64,000 nt of DNA, from NCBI RefSeq assembly GCF_002327085.1, contig NZ_CP023429.1, forward strand, positions 1,116,001-1,180,000. The letters are read 5' to 3'. The notes under the pieces are model-generated. The model searched no databases and had not been told where the DNA came from. It saw only the letters and a program-made list of their open reading frames with translations. Each line of letters begins with the position of its first letter. The first letter of the stretch is position 1. The position numbers were made by a program, and so were the translations under genes. Source of the DNA: Neisseria weixii (GTDB lineage: Bacteria > Pseudomonadota > Gammaproteobacteria > Burkholderiales > Neisseriaceae). Shown piece by piece: positions 1 to 9,024 of the stretch.

Positions 1-2665
1 CGAAGTGCTTGTTCAGGTTTCCCAGAGATTTCGCTGCGATTCGTGCATTTCCACCGGCTTCAATCGTGGCACTGGCATTAATCAAACGGTCAGCCATACC
101 TTGCGCCTGATGCTGCTCATCCAAACTGCCGCCGATATTCAAACTGCCTTCGCTGGAAAGCTTCGCCTCTTCCTGATTGGTAATCTCCTTCGCCCCCACG
201 GCCAAATGCCCGCGCGCGGCGATGGTGGCAGCTTTGGTTTCGCCGTTGGCCGTTTCTTCTTGATTCACCAGCTTATCCGCTTCAATACCGACCCAGCCGC
301 CATACACGCGGCCGGTGCCGATGTTCAGTACGGTATTGCCGGCATCCAAAAGTGTCAGACCGTTGCTGTTGATTAAACCGCGGTTGGTCAGGTTTTGCGC
401 TGTGAGTCGGGTGTCGCTGCCGGATTGGATGACACCGGTAGAGGTATTGTTGATGTTTTGGGCTTCGAGCAGCGCGAAACGGCCGCCTTCCAGCGTGTAG
501 CTGTTGTTGATGCCGCCCTCGCTGCTGACGCTCAAACCTTGTCCGGCGCGGATGTCTTGTTCGGCGGTAAAGCTGTCTTTAAGATTGAGCGACAGGTTTT
601 GATTGGCCGCCAGCCCTCCTTGTGCCGCCAGCGTTTTGGCTTGGATGTCGAGATTTTGCCCGGCCAGGATTTCACCCGAAGCATTGTTAATGTTTAAGGT
701 TTGCTGATTACCGTCGTGGATGCGGATGTCTTTGGCTGAACTGATGAGGCCGCTTGGGTTTTCGAGGCCGTCTGAAACCTTAAGCCCGGTCATTTCGTCA
801 CTGCGGATTTTGCCTGAGCTGTTGTCCAGACGGGCGGCTTCGGCTTTCAGACGGCCTGTGTCGATTTGGCCGTTTGGATTGAGCAGGGCTGCGGCTTTGA
901 TACCGGCCTGTCGGTTGACGGTGAGTCGGCCGTTGCTGTTGTCCAAGGTTTGGACGGCTGCAGCCAAGCTGCCGCCGGATTGCAGGGTGCCTCGGCGGTT
1001 ATCAGTGGTTTGGTTGCGTATGGTAAGCGTTTCAGTGGCAGTTAACGAGCCTTGGCGGTTGTCCAGGGTTTGCGCAGTAATCCCGGCTTGGCGGGTGATG
1101 ATTTCGCCTTCGCGGTTGTCCAATAATGCGCCTCGGGCATTCAGGTTGCCCAAATGCAGCTTGCCGCTGTTTTCCAGGCCGTCTGAAACCTTCAGACGGC
1201 CTTCGGCCAAGGTCAGCGGTACGGCAGTCGCATCATTTTGAGTTTGGATTCGGCCTGACGCGGCGGCGGTGGTCGGTGTGGCAGGCGTGCTTGGGGCAGC
1301 ATTGCCGCCGTTGCCGGAAACATGGTCTTGGTCGGCATAAGCGATTAGACCGCTGTTGTTCAATTTGCCGGCTTCAATAGTGAGGCTTTGCAAACCGGTT
1401 TGCGCCATGTCGCCGCTGTTGTTCAGACGGCCGGTTTCGATGTCGAAACGGGCAGCCTGCAGGGTTTGGCGGTTGTCGAGGTTTTGTGTGCGGATATTCA
1501 GTTCGTCGGATGAGGTGATCAGGCCGCTGTTGCTGACTTTCGGGCTTTGAATTGCGGTTTTGCCTTGGGATGACACGGTGCCGCTGTTGTCAAACGCCGC
1601 AGCTTGAATGGCCGCATTCGCCGCCTCATTCGGGCTTTGCGTGTTGTCGGCGGCGATGATGCTGCCGCTGTTGCCGACTTTACCGTCTGCACTCAGTGTT
1701 ACGCCGCCAGCCTTGGCAAAGGCTTGGCCGGCATGATGGATGGCAGAGCCTTTGTCGGTGGAAACCAGCTTAATTTTGTTGGCATACATACCGCCCAGTT
1801 GCGCGGTGTCGATGGCCACGGCAGGAGCTGGGCGGCCGTCTGAAACTTGGGTGTGGCTGCCGTCGGCCGCTACATCGTTGCTGCCCGATACCACGCTTAA
1901 ATCTTTTGCCCATACACCGGCATTGATTTGCGCAGCGCGGGCAAGAATGCGGGTATAGTCGGCATTGGAGGTATCCAAGCCGCCACCGTTGACGGCAATG
2001 TTACCGTCGCGTACTTGGAAGCCGCTAAGGTTGCCGTTGTCAAACAGCGGTTTGCCGGTTGTCAATGTCACGCCGGCCGCATTGATAAAGCCCGCACCGT
2101 TTACCTGAATACCGGCAGGATTGGCCAATACCACATCTGCGCGGCGGCCGGCCACTTCAACATAGCCGTTGAGCAGCGAAGGATTGGTGCTGTTGACCTG
2201 ATTCACAATCACCCGGGCTTCACCGCGTGCCAGCCACGGGTTGCCTTGAATCCAACCCGCCTGCTGCGTCTGCACATTGCTGCGGCTGTTGTTCAAGATG
2301 GCACCGCGTTTGTCGACATCGAATTGGCGGTATTGGTTGACCGACACGCCGCCCGCACCCGGGGTTTGGATGTTGACCTGCGGCAGTCCGTTGGCCGTCT
2401 GTAAAACGGTGGGTTGTTGGCTCAAAGGCGCGGATTTGTCCGCCTGAATCCCTGCCGCATAAGCCGGTGTCATTGCGGCCGAACCGGCAGCCAATAAAAC
2501 CGAGAATGCTGCAACTTGCATTTGAAATTTGGCGCCTTGGCCGTCTGAAACGGTAACGGCCGACCCATCCCGAACGTTTTTACCGCCGCGTGCGGTATTT
2601 TCGGCAACAGCCATCATCATGCCGCGTTTTTTATTGAAGATGACTTTGTAACGGGTTTTGTTCAT
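1..2665 (-). CDS. tpsA: TpsA/FhaB-family two-partner secretion exoprotein, N-terminal part
   Basis: Large secreted haemagglutinin/adhesin-type exoprotein, exported through the outer membrane by the TpsB partner encoded just upstream. The frame is open from ATG 2665 to the left edge (888 codons visible), so the C-terminus is missing. Residues 1-20 (MNKTRYKVIFNKKRGMM) are an extended signal peptide region, followed by a hydrophobic stretch ending in ...TPAYAA near residue 70. A TPS domain follows, with the typical VVLANPAGIQVNG motif and GWIQGNPWLARGEA. After residue 300 come repeated LDNR/LNNSG-type units of a filamentous beta-helix. DUS cores lie inside the coding sequence. The family assignment is secure; the exact role (adhesion, contact-dependent inhibition or other) depends on the unseen C-terminus. 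Confidence 0.93.
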   Translation of the reverse strand, partial: MNKTRYKVIFNKKRGMMMAVAENTARGGKNVRDGSAVTVSDGQGAKFQMQVAAFSVLLAAGSAAMTPAYAAGIQADKSAPLSQQPTVLQTANGLPQVNIQTPGAGGVSVNQYRQFDVDKRGAILNNSRSNVQTQQAGWIQGNPWLARGEARVIVNQVNSTNPSLLNGYVEVAGRRADVVLANPAGIQVNGAGFINAAGVTLTTGKPLFDNGNLSGFQVRDGNIAVNGGGLDTSNADYTRILARAAQINAGVWAKDLSVVSGSNDVAADGSHTQVSDGRPAPAVAIDTAQLGGMYANKIKLVSTDKGSAIHHAGQAFAKAGGVTLSADGKVGNSGSIIAADNTQSPNEAANAAIQAAAFDNSGTVSSQGKTAIQSPKVSNSGLITSSDELNIRTQNLDNRQTLQAARFDIETGRLNNSGDMAQTGLQSLTIEAGKLNNSGLIAYADQDHVSGNGGNAAPSTPATPTTAAASGRIQTQNDATAVPLTLAEGRLKVSDGLENSGKLHLGNLNARGALLDNREGEIITRQAGITAQTLDNRQGSLTATETLTIRNQTTDNRRGTLQSGGSLAAAVQTLDNSNGRLTVNRQAGIKAAALLNPNGQIDTGRLKAEAARLDNSSGKIRSDEMTGLKVSDGLENPSGLISSAKDIRIHDGNQQTLNINNASGEILAGQNLDIQAKTLAAQGGLAANQNLSLNLKDSFTAEQDIRAGQGLSVSSEGGINNSYTLEGGRFALLEAQNINNTSTGVIQSGSDTRLTAQNLTNRGLINSNGLTLLDAGNTVLNIGTGRVYGGWVGIEADKLVNQEETANGETKAATIAARGHLAVGAKEITNQEEAKLSSEGSLNIGGSLDEQHQAQGMADRLINASATIEAGGNARIAAKSLGNLNKHF

Positions 2666-2734
2666 GGCGGGTTCCTATGAAGCAAGAATACCCCATGCCT
2701 GCGGTTTTCAGACGGCATGAGGGTAGGGATGGGA

Positions 2735-4510
2735 TTAGAAACTGTAATTCAGATTGATGCCGACAGTCGTGTTGGCAGTGCGGAAATGTTCGGGCTTTTT
2801 AATGGGTTTACCCACGAAGAGGTCATAGAAGAACTGTCCGCCCGCCTTAACCTGACCGCGTGCACCTACGGCTGCACCGGTCAAACTTTGCCCCAGTAAA
2901 TATTCGGCAGAACGGCCGGAAACATGGCCGGTATCCATCCCCAGATAAAACTGATGATTAGGTTGATAGTGCCAAGACAAATCGTTGCGCCAATACCAGC
3001 CGCGCTCGGCGGAGAGCGTGGTTTCGCCGTCAAAACCGCGCACGGTATAACGGTTGCCGATAGAAATTTTGTCCAAAGGTGTCAATGGCGTTTTATTCCG
3101 TTGCGCATGAAGATTACTGTCGAACGTAAGATTCTGTTTGCCTAACTGAAACGGAAGATTGACACCGGCATCGGCCGTAATAATCTTCATGCGCGAAGTC
3201 CCTTCACCGAAAGCTTCTTCCGGCGCTGACAAACTGTTATTGCGGCCGGTACCGCGTTTATAGCCCAAGCCCAGATTCAACGTGGCTTGGCCGATGTATT
3301 CCTTATGGCTTAAATGGGCAGACCAACCGGCCGTGCGGCGGCGTTGCACTTCGATTTCCGCATCATTGATAAAGCTGTGCGTCTCGCGCTGCCACAATTT
3401 GAACGCGGCATGGGTTTTACGGCGGGCATCACGGTAAAGCAGGCGGCTCACGCCGACATCGCTGTTCCAGCTTTTACCGTTGTAGTCATACACTTCCGAA
3501 TCACCCGCCACGGCCTGATGATAGCGGTAGTAGCTGTGGTTCCAAGACCACAACCATTTGCCGAACGGCACGGAATAATGGAAAGCATAGCCGTTGGTAC
3601 CGCCTTTGGCCGTATGGGCATCTGAATCGGTTTCGGCGGAACGCGTACCTAAATCACGGTTATACGAAGCGTAAAACAAATCGCTCAAACCCAAAGGGTT
3701 ATCGGCGGAGAAAGTCACATTGCCCTGATAGCGGCCGGTGGCTTTGCTGCCGGAGTTGTCAAAACCCAAAGTCAGGCGGTAGGGAAGGGGGCGCTGCCGC
3801 CATTGCACCACCACATCACTCACATCCGCTTTTTCAGACGGCATGATTTGGATATCGGCCTCTGCGGTGGGAATGCGTTTGAGGTTTTCCAAACCCTGTT
3901 CCAAATCGCGCAGGTTCAACAGGCCGTCTGAAGCAGAAGGAAATTCGTTTTGAAATGCGGTAATCCGGCCGACATGGGTTTCTGCGGCATGGCTTTCATC
4001 AAAACGGATTTGACCGATGCGGCCGGGGAAGACAGTCAATTCCAATTTGCCGGAATTCAAATCCTGAGGCGCAGCCAAAATCCGCGTGGTGGTATAGCCG
4101 CGGTCAATAACGGCGTTTTGCGCTAACGTCATGATGTGGTTGATGCCTTGCGCACCCAGACACATGCCCGGTTGGAAGCCGGATTGTTTGATGGCTTTAT
4201 TCAGTGCAAATTGGAATTTGTTTGCAGAATCGCCAACCAAAGAAATATCGTGAACGGTGAAACAGGGCGATTCGTTTTGAGGAAGCAGCAATGAGGAAAC
4301 GGCTTCTGCGGTTCGGTCTAAGCGCACATCCGGGGCAGACTGCATTTGCTGCTCAAGTTGGCGGAGACGTTGCTGCTCCTGCTGGGCTTGTTCTTGCTGA
4401 ATCAGACCTGCTTGTCGTTCATCAGCCAGAGCCGGCATAGCCGTAGTTGCCAGCAAAGCGAACGGCAACATCAATGAACGGCAGCTTGAAGAAAAGTGAA
4501 AGGCGGACAT
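2735..4510 (-). CDS. tpsB: TpsB/FhaC-family outer-membrane transporter (POTRA plus beta-barrel)
   Basis: Omp85-related partner that recognises the TPS domain of TpsA and secretes it. I start at ATG 4510 because the next residues (MSAFHFSSSCRSLMLPF) form a signal peptide ending ...MPALA; this gives 591 aa, normal for FhaC. An upstream in-frame extension reaches 4618 but has no signal-like N-terminus. A Gln-rich linker (QQEQAQQEQQ) corresponds to the H1 helix region, then POTRA domains (CFTVHDISLVG...), then a barrel ending in NLNYSF with a C-terminal Phe. The motif VRGFDGETTLSAERGWYWRND matches the conserved L6-type region. tpsA follows 69 bp downstream, so the two are probably co-transcribed. 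Confidence 0.93.
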   Translation of the reverse strand: MSAFHFSSSCRSLMLPFALLATTAMPALADERQAGLIQQEQAQQEQQRLRQLEQQMQSAPDVRLDRTAEAVSSLLLPQNESPCFTVHDISLVGDSANKFQFALNKAIKQSGFQPGMCLGAQGINHIMTLAQNAVIDRGYTTTRILAAPQDLNSGKLELTVFPGRIGQIRFDESHAAETHVGRITAFQNEFPSASDGLLNLRDLEQGLENLKRIPTAEADIQIMPSEKADVSDVVVQWRQRPLPYRLTLGFDNSGSKATGRYQGNVTFSADNPLGLSDLFYASYNRDLGTRSAETDSDAHTAKGGTNGYAFHYSVPFGKWLWSWNHSYYRYHQAVAGDSEVYDYNGKSWNSDVGVSRLLYRDARRKTHAAFKLWQRETHSFINDAEIEVQRRRTAGWSAHLSHKEYIGQATLNLGLGYKRGTGRNNSLSAPEEAFGEGTSRMKIITADAGVNLPFQLGKQNLTFDSNLHAQRNKTPLTPLDKISIGNRYTVRGFDGETTLSAERGWYWRNDLSWHYQPNHQFYLGMDTGHVSGRSAEYLLGQSLTGAAVGARGQVKAGGQFFYDLFVGKPIKKPEHFRTANTTVGINLNYSF

Positions 4511-4758
4511 GCTTGGAACCTGTAAGGTGTTTGACTGAGCCATGTTATTGGAATAGGGTAAAGAAAAGCAAAGTTCATAAAACCAAAGGTCAATTATTTG
4601 GATAGTCGGCCACTTCAATTAGTAATTGACTTGTTATTTTATATAATATAATCAATATTATATTTGAAATTTACCTTAAATTTAGGGCCGAGTGAATGAA
4701 TTGCGCGATAGCAGGGGAAATCCACACTATTTCAGTCCAAATAGATATTGTTTTTGCA
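4511..4758 (-). promoter_or_regulatory. AT-rich upstream region of tpsBA
   Basis: This 250-bp stretch has no convincing gene. The part from 4620 to 4680 is very AT-rich (runs such as TTATATAATATAATC), as expected for a promoter region of tpsB. I cannot place a unique -35/-10 pair. Confidence 0.35.
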
Positions 4759-4787
4759 TAAAAAACGGCTGCCGAAGCAGCCGTTGG
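4759..4787 (-). terminator. Intrinsic terminator after the 4791-5243 gene
   Basis: On the minus strand AACGGCTGC-TTCG-GCAGCCGTT is followed by TTTTATG: a 9-bp stem with a UUCG loop and a T-tract directly after the stop codon. Confidence 0.85.
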
Positions 4788-4790
4788 GGT

Positions 4791-5243
4791 TTAGCGTTTA
4801 CCGCACAGAATCAACATGTCTTCCAGGTATTTCAAAAGGTACTGCTTTTCCACCGGCCAATGGCGGTCGGTGTCAAAGGAATACCACGAACCTGCCCAAT
4901 CGTTGATGAACCACGCCGTCGTCCAAAAACCATTGCTGTGGCGGGCACTGTTGATTTCCAGCTTGTCCTGCCGGATTTTACCGCCGTAGCCTTTTGAATG
5001 AATCAGAATCGGGATGGTGACGCTGCCTAAAACATCGGCGTAGCGGCTGATGCAGGCCTTGGCCTGCATCAGCCGTTCGACATCGATTTCAATAGCTGTA
5101 TCGGGTACGCTCAAGTCATCGTCGGAACTGCACCAGAACATACTTTCCCGGTCATTGGATTTTTCAGAGATTTCCAAGTAAAGCATAATGAGGCGGTCTT
5201 GGATGTTGCTACAAGGGTAAAACTTCAGTTCGGATTCATACAT
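4791..5243 (-). CDS. Hypothetical island protein, 150 aa
   Basis: Unrecognised, acidic, probably soluble; no signal peptide or membrane segment. The start at 5243 (MYESELKFYPC) is preceded by AAGGGGCAACGT as ribosome binding site; an in-frame alternative begins at 5264. The C-terminal part is aromatic-rich (FWTTAWFINDWAGSWYSFD). It is the last gene of the leader-controlled train and ends in a strong terminator. It has an A-type leader (5271-5310). Confidence 0.7.
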   Translation of the reverse strand: MYESELKFYPCSNIQDRLIMLYLEISEKSNDRESMFWCSSDDDLSVPDTAIEIDVERLMQAKACISRYADVLGSVTIPILIHSKGYGGKIRQDKLEINSARHSNGFWTTAWFINDWAGSWYSFDTDRHWPVEKQYLLKYLEDMLILCGKR

Positions 5244-5270
5244 ACGTTGCCCCTTCAGATACAAAGAGAC

Positions 5271-5310
5271 GGATGTATGCCCTGACGGGATACACCCGCC
5301 GGGTGGGTTG
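5271..5310 (-). promoter_or_regulatory. A-type leader hairpin
   Basis: Minus-strand CAACCC, then outer arms GGGTGTAT and ATACATCC (8 bp with one G-U) around the inner hairpin CCCGTCAGGG. It lies just before the gene starting at 5243. Confidence 0.65.
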
Positions 5311-5324
5311 CTTTTCAGACGGCC

Positions 5325-6093
5325 TTATTCGTCATCATCTTCCTCATCTCCGTATTCGTAGCCGAACACTTCGATGGCAAACTGACGGATATTACGGCCG
5401 CTGTCCGATACCTGTTCGTCAATCAGGACAGCGCCTTCATTACGATACCGGCCGGCTACGCTGTTACTCTTCTCGAGATAGATGGCTTCAAAGTTCAGCA
5501 TGGGGAAACCTTTGACAAGCGCACGATAAAAAACTTCCGGCGGGCACCATCCGGATTCGAAGGAAGCCGTCAGCTTTCCCGGAGCCGGTGATACCCGGCA
5601 ATAGAAGGCTTCGCGGCCGACACCCCCAATGTTTGATACGCCACGCATAGGCACTCATCTCTCCGACCGCCTGTTGGCAGGCTTGTGCGGATTCGAATAC
5701 GTCGCGCTGATAATCGTAGCGTTCAGCCAAGTCGGAATCGGCATTCAGACGGCCTACCAAATCATCTGCCGTCATTTCCTGCCAACAGGGAAAGTCTTCG
5801 GCCAACTTTTCAGCCAAAAGACCGGCCGGGCCGGTGCGGTCAGGCTTCAGGGCTTTGGGTAACAAGGTATCCGGCCCTGCCTGAGCCAGTACGGTCATCA
5901 GCAGATTGAGTGCATGGTAATCGAGTTTGGCCAAAACTTCAGGAACCGGCACAAGGCCGTTGAAATCCAGAATCAGGCCGTCGCCTTTGTCCGGATGGTT
6001 TTCGTGATTCTCACGCACAATCAGTGCGGTGAGGCGGTCGATTTCCAGCTGTGTGCCGGTAACGGTAAAGCTATTGGAACACCAATTAGGCAT
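5325..6093 (-). CDS. DUF1281/YubB ferredoxin-like fold protein, frameshifted
   Basis: Starts at ATG 6093 with MPNWCSNSFTVTG, the hallmark N-terminus of plasmid/ICE DUF1281 (Api92/YubB-like) proteins. The first frame runs to AYAWRIKHWG, then leaves the family at a GGGGG run near 5638. The continuation GREAFYC...FESGWCPPEVFYRAL...SVAGRYRNEGAVLIDE, ending in an acidic tail (YGDEEDDDE), is in another frame. Removing one G restores a single protein of about 255 aa. A paralogue lies immediately upstream (6177-6930), also frameshifted. Function of the family is unknown. It has its own A-type leader. Confidence 0.75.
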
Positions 6094-6103
6094 AACAGAC
6101 TCC

Positions 6104-6153
6104 TTAAAAAACAGGGCAGCATGCCCCTGAGGGGCAGACCGCCCCTCAGGGTT
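6104..6153 (-). promoter_or_regulatory. A-type leader hairpin with T-tract
   Basis: AACCCTGAGGGG, outer arms GGGCGGT and GCTGCCC (three G-U pairs), inner hairpin CCCC-TCA-GGGG, then TGTTTTTTAAGGAG leading to the ATG at 6093. Confidence 0.7.
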
Positions 6154-6176
6154 ACAGGTTAAACAAATGCGGTGAG

Positions 6177-6930
6177 TTACTCGTCATCATCGTCATCAAA
6201 CGTCCAGCCGAAGTGCTCCGCTGCGAAAGCTTTAAAATCGCCATCTTCACAAGGGAAGTCCTCCAGCAGGCCGTCTGAAGCGGTGAAGGTGCCGGCAAAG
6301 CCGCCGCCTTCGTCGATGTAGTGCACCATCATTTCGACACTCGGAAAAGCATCGGCCAGAGTTTCAAACAGCGGCTCCGGCGATGACCATGCCGTGTCGA
6401 AGGTAACGGAAAACGAAGTATCCGACCATTCGTTGAGGTACTGGTGGTAGGCATTCCACTTGGTTCCCCAGTGGCGGTTGCACCATTCATACCAGGTCGG
6501 GCAGCCATGCACGGCAATGTTGCGCTGAATCTGCTCCAGATAAGGCCGGTTGAGGCCGATTTTCTCAAGCAGTCCTGGCGTGGACAATACCCGTTCTTTC
6601 AGACGGCCGACCGTATCGGTCTGCCAATCCACAAGCGTTTCAAAGTGCTGTTTCAGTCTCGATGCGAGCCAGATCTTGCCGAATGCTTCATCAGACAAAA
6701 GCCAGTCGTCTTTCATCGTCAGCCAGTCCTCGGCACTGGATGACCGAACCGTGCTCGATGTCCATACCTTCCGGCTGGGGCAGGAGGGCGTTGAAGTCAA
6801 CCACCATATCCGGCAGCTCGGGGCTGCTTTTTTGGTCGGGAGAGCCGGCGTGGAACCACGCGGCTTTCAATTCGGCTACTGCTTCGGCCGGACCGTTCAC
6901 GGTCATGATGTTGGTAACATGGTTAGGCAT
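6177..6930 (-). CDS. DUF1281/YubB ferredoxin-like fold protein, second copy, frameshifted
   Basis: Starts at 6930 with MPNHVTNIMTVNG (6942 is an alternative ATG in frame). Frame one carries VVDFNALLPQPEGMDIEHGS; the rest, SSSAEDWLTMKDDWLL...NRHWGTKWNAYHQY...TAWSSPEPLFETLADAFP...GGGFAGTF and the acidic end FDDDDDE, lies in another frame. Dropping one G of the GG at about 6752 rejoins them as EHGSSSAEDW. HWGTKWNAY and TAWSSPEP are family signatures. Paralogous to the next gene, with divergent sequence, so an old duplication. The function is unknown. Confidence 0.75.
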
Positions 6931-6940
6931 GATATTGCCC

Positions 6941-6990
6941 ATAAAAAAGGAGCCGGATACCCCTGACGGGGCATCGCGACCCCGTCGGTT
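6941..6990 (-). promoter_or_regulatory. A-type leader hairpin with T-tract
   Basis: AACCGACGGGG, outer arms GGGGTCGCGAT and ATCCGGCTCC (one bulged C), inner CCCC-GTCA-GGGG, then TTTTTT. The usual GGAG after the T-tract is altered to ATGGGC here. Confidence 0.6.
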
Positions 6991-7075
6991 AAAAACAGGC
7001 TTGCGCCCGGTTGGATAAAGTTACCGCCGGCAAAACCGGCGCACATTTCAGGTAACAGGTGCTTTTAAACAGCCC

Positions 7076-7839
7076 TTACTTCAGGCTGTCGAGATAGGCT
7101 TTGACTGTATAGCAGGCCCAGCGGTAAACCACTTCCCAGCGTACTTTTCCCGGCACTTCCAAAATCCGGCTGTGTTCGTGACCGAAGTCTTCCAAGGAAA
7201 AACCATGATCAGACATCCACCAAGAGATGGTTCTGCTGTTGCGCCGGTACAGCCATTCGGCATCGACTTCGTCCAGCTTGTCTGCCAGAACGCTTTCGAT
7301 GTTTTGCGGGCCGTATTCGACATCCTTCAGCAGATAGGCAATGTCGTCATAACCGCCGAAATTCGCAGCGACGGGAACCAGCAGGAAATCCTGCGGCTGG
7401 CCGTTGGTGCAATCAGACACCGCCTGCATCAGCAGGGCGTAATCCACGCCCCGGCCGGCCATAATACTGCCGAATACTTCCCGGCAGCATCATCGGGCAA
7501 GGTGCTGAGGAACGCCGGTTGGCGGTAGGCGGCCAGCCAGTTTTCCTGATTGGGAAGCGTCGGAATCACTACCGCTGCGCTGTAACAGTTGTCACTGCGG
7601 CTCGGCATGGATTCATGCACGTTTTCGTTGCGGATATACTCAGCCACCGGTAGGACGGCATCAACCAGATCGCCGGAATAGCCCAGCTCACGCAGTTTTT
7701 CGCCGACCACGTCTGCCGGTTCCGGATATTCCGCATCCGTCATCCGCAGCACTTGGCCGTTTAAGGCTTCGGACGCACTTGCGGCCGCCTCGAATTCGCG
7801 GTGGAACCAAACGATATAGGTATTGGAAACGGTGTTCAC
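7076..7839 (-). CDS. Hypothetical island protein, probably one gene with a frameshift
   Basis: GTG 7839 is preceded by AAGGAGTTTCACC and begins VNTVSNTYIVWFHREFEAA. The frame ends at 7429 after KYSAVLWPAGAW. A second frame opens at ATG 7462 (MAGRGVDYALLMQAVSDC) and runs to 7076. Adding one base in the GTATTATGG context joins them into about 255 aa (SAV-x-MAGRGVDY). Two overlapping genes are possible, but the internal ATG lacks a well-placed Shine-Dalgarno. No known family recognised; soluble, Trp/Tyr-rich C-terminus. Confidence 0.6.
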
Positions 7840-7861
7840 GGTGAAACTCCTTTTTGAAAAT

Positions 7862-7908
7862 CGGAATACCGCGAACCCTGACGGGACGAAGTATCCCGTG
7901 TTGGGTTG
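7862..7908 (-). promoter_or_regulatory. A-type leader hairpin
   Basis: CAACCC, outer arms GGGATAC and GTATTCC (one G-U), inner CCCGTCAGGG, then an A/T-rich stretch and AAGGAG before GTG 7839. Between it and the next gene downstream lie two further hairpins (7903-7970). Confidence 0.65.
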
Positions 7909-7985
7909 AAAAAAGATTCCCACCGACACCTAAGGTGTGGGTGGGAATCGGGTGTACCGCTGCGCGGTACGGGTTGAATGTTACT

Positions 7986-8120
7986 TCAGATTCTGTTTTT
8001 GCCGGCTTTCATTTTTTCTTCATGCTCTTTTTTCAGTTTGTTAACCGAATGTCGGGCAATAAAGAAAAACGTCCAGACCAGTGCAAGCACAATCAGCAGA
8101 AATACAGTCAATGAGTCCAT
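7986..8120 (-). CDS. Tiny single-TM protein (44 aa), partner of the 8120-8368 gene
   Basis: MDSLTVFLLIVLALVWTFFFIA is one transmembrane helix, followed by a highly charged tail (RHSVNKLKKEHEEK). Its ATG overlaps the stop codon of the upstream 2-TM gene (TGATG), implying translational coupling. The same two-gene arrangement occurs at 10895-11256, 17552-17940 and 19789-20179. Function unknown. Confidence 0.75.
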   Translation of the reverse strand: MDSLTVFLLIVLALVWTFFFIARHSVNKLKKEHEEKMKAGKNRI

Positions 8121-8368
8121 CAGTCCTCCCCCTTCCAGCTCATCCATGCCTCATTATCAGCAAGCCAATACAGAATGCAGTAGCAGGAGAAAGCAAGGGT
8201 TAAAAATACAAAAACATTCAGCCACCGATATTCAATCGGGGCTTCACTCAGTTTGAAATACGGCAGAATTGCAATCAAGCTGGCTTTGGTAACATCTTCA
8301 AACAATTTGTACCAAAAGTCAAACAAGTGCTTTGCCATCGGAAGACGTATCAGATCAGAAAGTGTCAT
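8120..8368 (-). CDS. Small 2-TM protein of the repeated island cassette, copy 1
   Basis: Begins MTLSDLIRLPMAKHLFDFW (start 8368, GGAGCAGAGAGA upstream); 82 aa. The family motif LFDFWYKLFEDVTKAS precedes a short hydrophobic segment (LIAILPYF); the second, strong TM is LNVFVFLTLAFSCYCILYWLA. Close in motif to the 19910-20179 protein (both end ...LADNEAWMS), more distantly to 10999-11256 and 17644-17940. A 13-codon upstream ORF ends on this start codon (ATGA overlap). Function not known; likely inner membrane. Confidence 0.75.
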   Translation of the reverse strand: MTLSDLIRLPMAKHLFDFWYKLFEDVTKASLIAILPYFKLSEAPIEYRWLNVFVFLTLAFSCYCILYWLADNEAWMSWKGED

Positions 8369-8406
8369 TCTCTCTGCTCCTGTACGCATTTGGATTTTAA
8401 ACACAT
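8365..8406 (-). CDS. 13-codon upstream ORF (leader peptide) before the 2-TM gene
   Basis: ATG 8406 follows GGAGGACATACCTT and encodes MCLKSKCVQEQRE; its TGA overlaps the ATG of the 8368 gene. The GGACATACC around its ribosome binding site is exactly complementary to GGTATGTC in the leader hairpin. It is too short for homology support. Confidence 0.45.
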   Translation of the reverse strand: MCLKSKCVQEQRE

Positions 8407-8472
8407 AAGGTATGTCCTCCATGTTGTGTGAAGACATACCTGCCTGACGGGGAGTCTGTCCCCACAGGGTTA
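8405..8472 (-). promoter_or_regulatory. A-type leader, divergent copy
   Basis: AACCCTGTGGGG followed by CCCCGTCAGG and GGTATGTC; the last can pair 8 bp with GACATACC, which includes the ribosome binding site of the 13-codon ORF. Confidence 0.55.
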
Positions 8473-8482
8473 ATAAAAGTTG

Positions 8483-8560
8483 AAAAAAAGCCGTGGCCGC
8501 ACGAATGCGGGTGGTGATGGTTAACAGCAGCACCGGGACAGTGAAACGACTGTCGGCGTT
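8483..8560 (-). ncRNA. B element, copy 1
   Basis: Minus strand: GACAGTCGTTTCACTGTC hairpin, GTGCTG-TTAACC, then CCGCA-TTCG-TGCGG inside, CCACGGC and TTTTTTTC. This copy has TGTTAACC where others have CCGTTAACC. Confidence 0.6.
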
Positions 8561-8565
8561 GGAAA

Positions 8566-8630
8566 CAGGTTTTTCAGACGGCCTGAAATTACAGGCCTTC
8601 TGAAAAACCTGCCTCGAAAGGCAGGTCAAA
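8566..8630 (-). terminator. DUS-containing double hairpin terminator after the 8633 gene
   Basis: CCTGCC-TTTCGAGG-CAGG hairpin followed by TTTTTCAG, then an inverted DUS pair (one arm has CCTTCTGAA). The GCAGGTTTTTCAG segment could pair with either side. Confidence 0.7.
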
Positions 8631-8632
8631 CC

Positions 8633-9001
8633 TCAAACAGCAGGTGACAAAAGCCGGCCGCCAACCGTCAGCGACGGATAACGGGCGGCCAGCATCATGG
8701 CCGTATCGGCCAGAAGCACGGCAGCGGTCGGTGCTTTCGGATACGGGTCGATGGCAGGCAGCGGATAAGCATTGATGTCCTGATAGTCGATGTAGGTATA
8801 CACCGGATGACCCGGGCCGTAGCGCCGCGTATGGCGGCGGCACAGGCGGACATGCTCTTTGGCCACTTCATACAGCTTCGGACAGCGTCGGCGGAACTCG
8901 GCATTAAATGGTGCGGCCAGTTCTTTCGATACGCCAACGATGTACGGATTACCATGCTGTTGCAGCCATTGGCGCATCAGCTCGATTGCAGACGGGTTCA
9001 T
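8633..9001 (-). CDS. Hypothetical island protein, 122 aa
   Basis: MNPSAIELMRQWLQQHGNPYIVGVSKELAAPFNAEFRRRCPKL... basic N-terminal half, then a hydrophobic C-terminal region (AAVLLADTAMMLAARYP). Start ATG 9001 has AAGGAGCTGTT in front. No family recognised. It has an A-type leader and ends in a DUS terminator, so it seems to be its own transcription unit or the last gene of one. Confidence 0.65.
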   Translation of the reverse strand: MNPSAIELMRQWLQQHGNPYIVGVSKELAAPFNAEFRRRCPKLYEVAKEHVRLCRRHTRRYGPGHPVYTYIDYQDINAYPLPAIDPYPKAPTAAVLLADTAMMLAARYPSLTVGGRLLSPAV

Positions 9002-9024
9002 AACAGCTCCTTAACGGCAAACAA

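Noticed and set aside
4619-4690. Second dif copy or left island end in the AT-rich tract upstream of tpsB
   Set aside because: The sequence is AT-rich but has no GCGAA or TTATGTTAA arm. The left boundary cannot be placed here.
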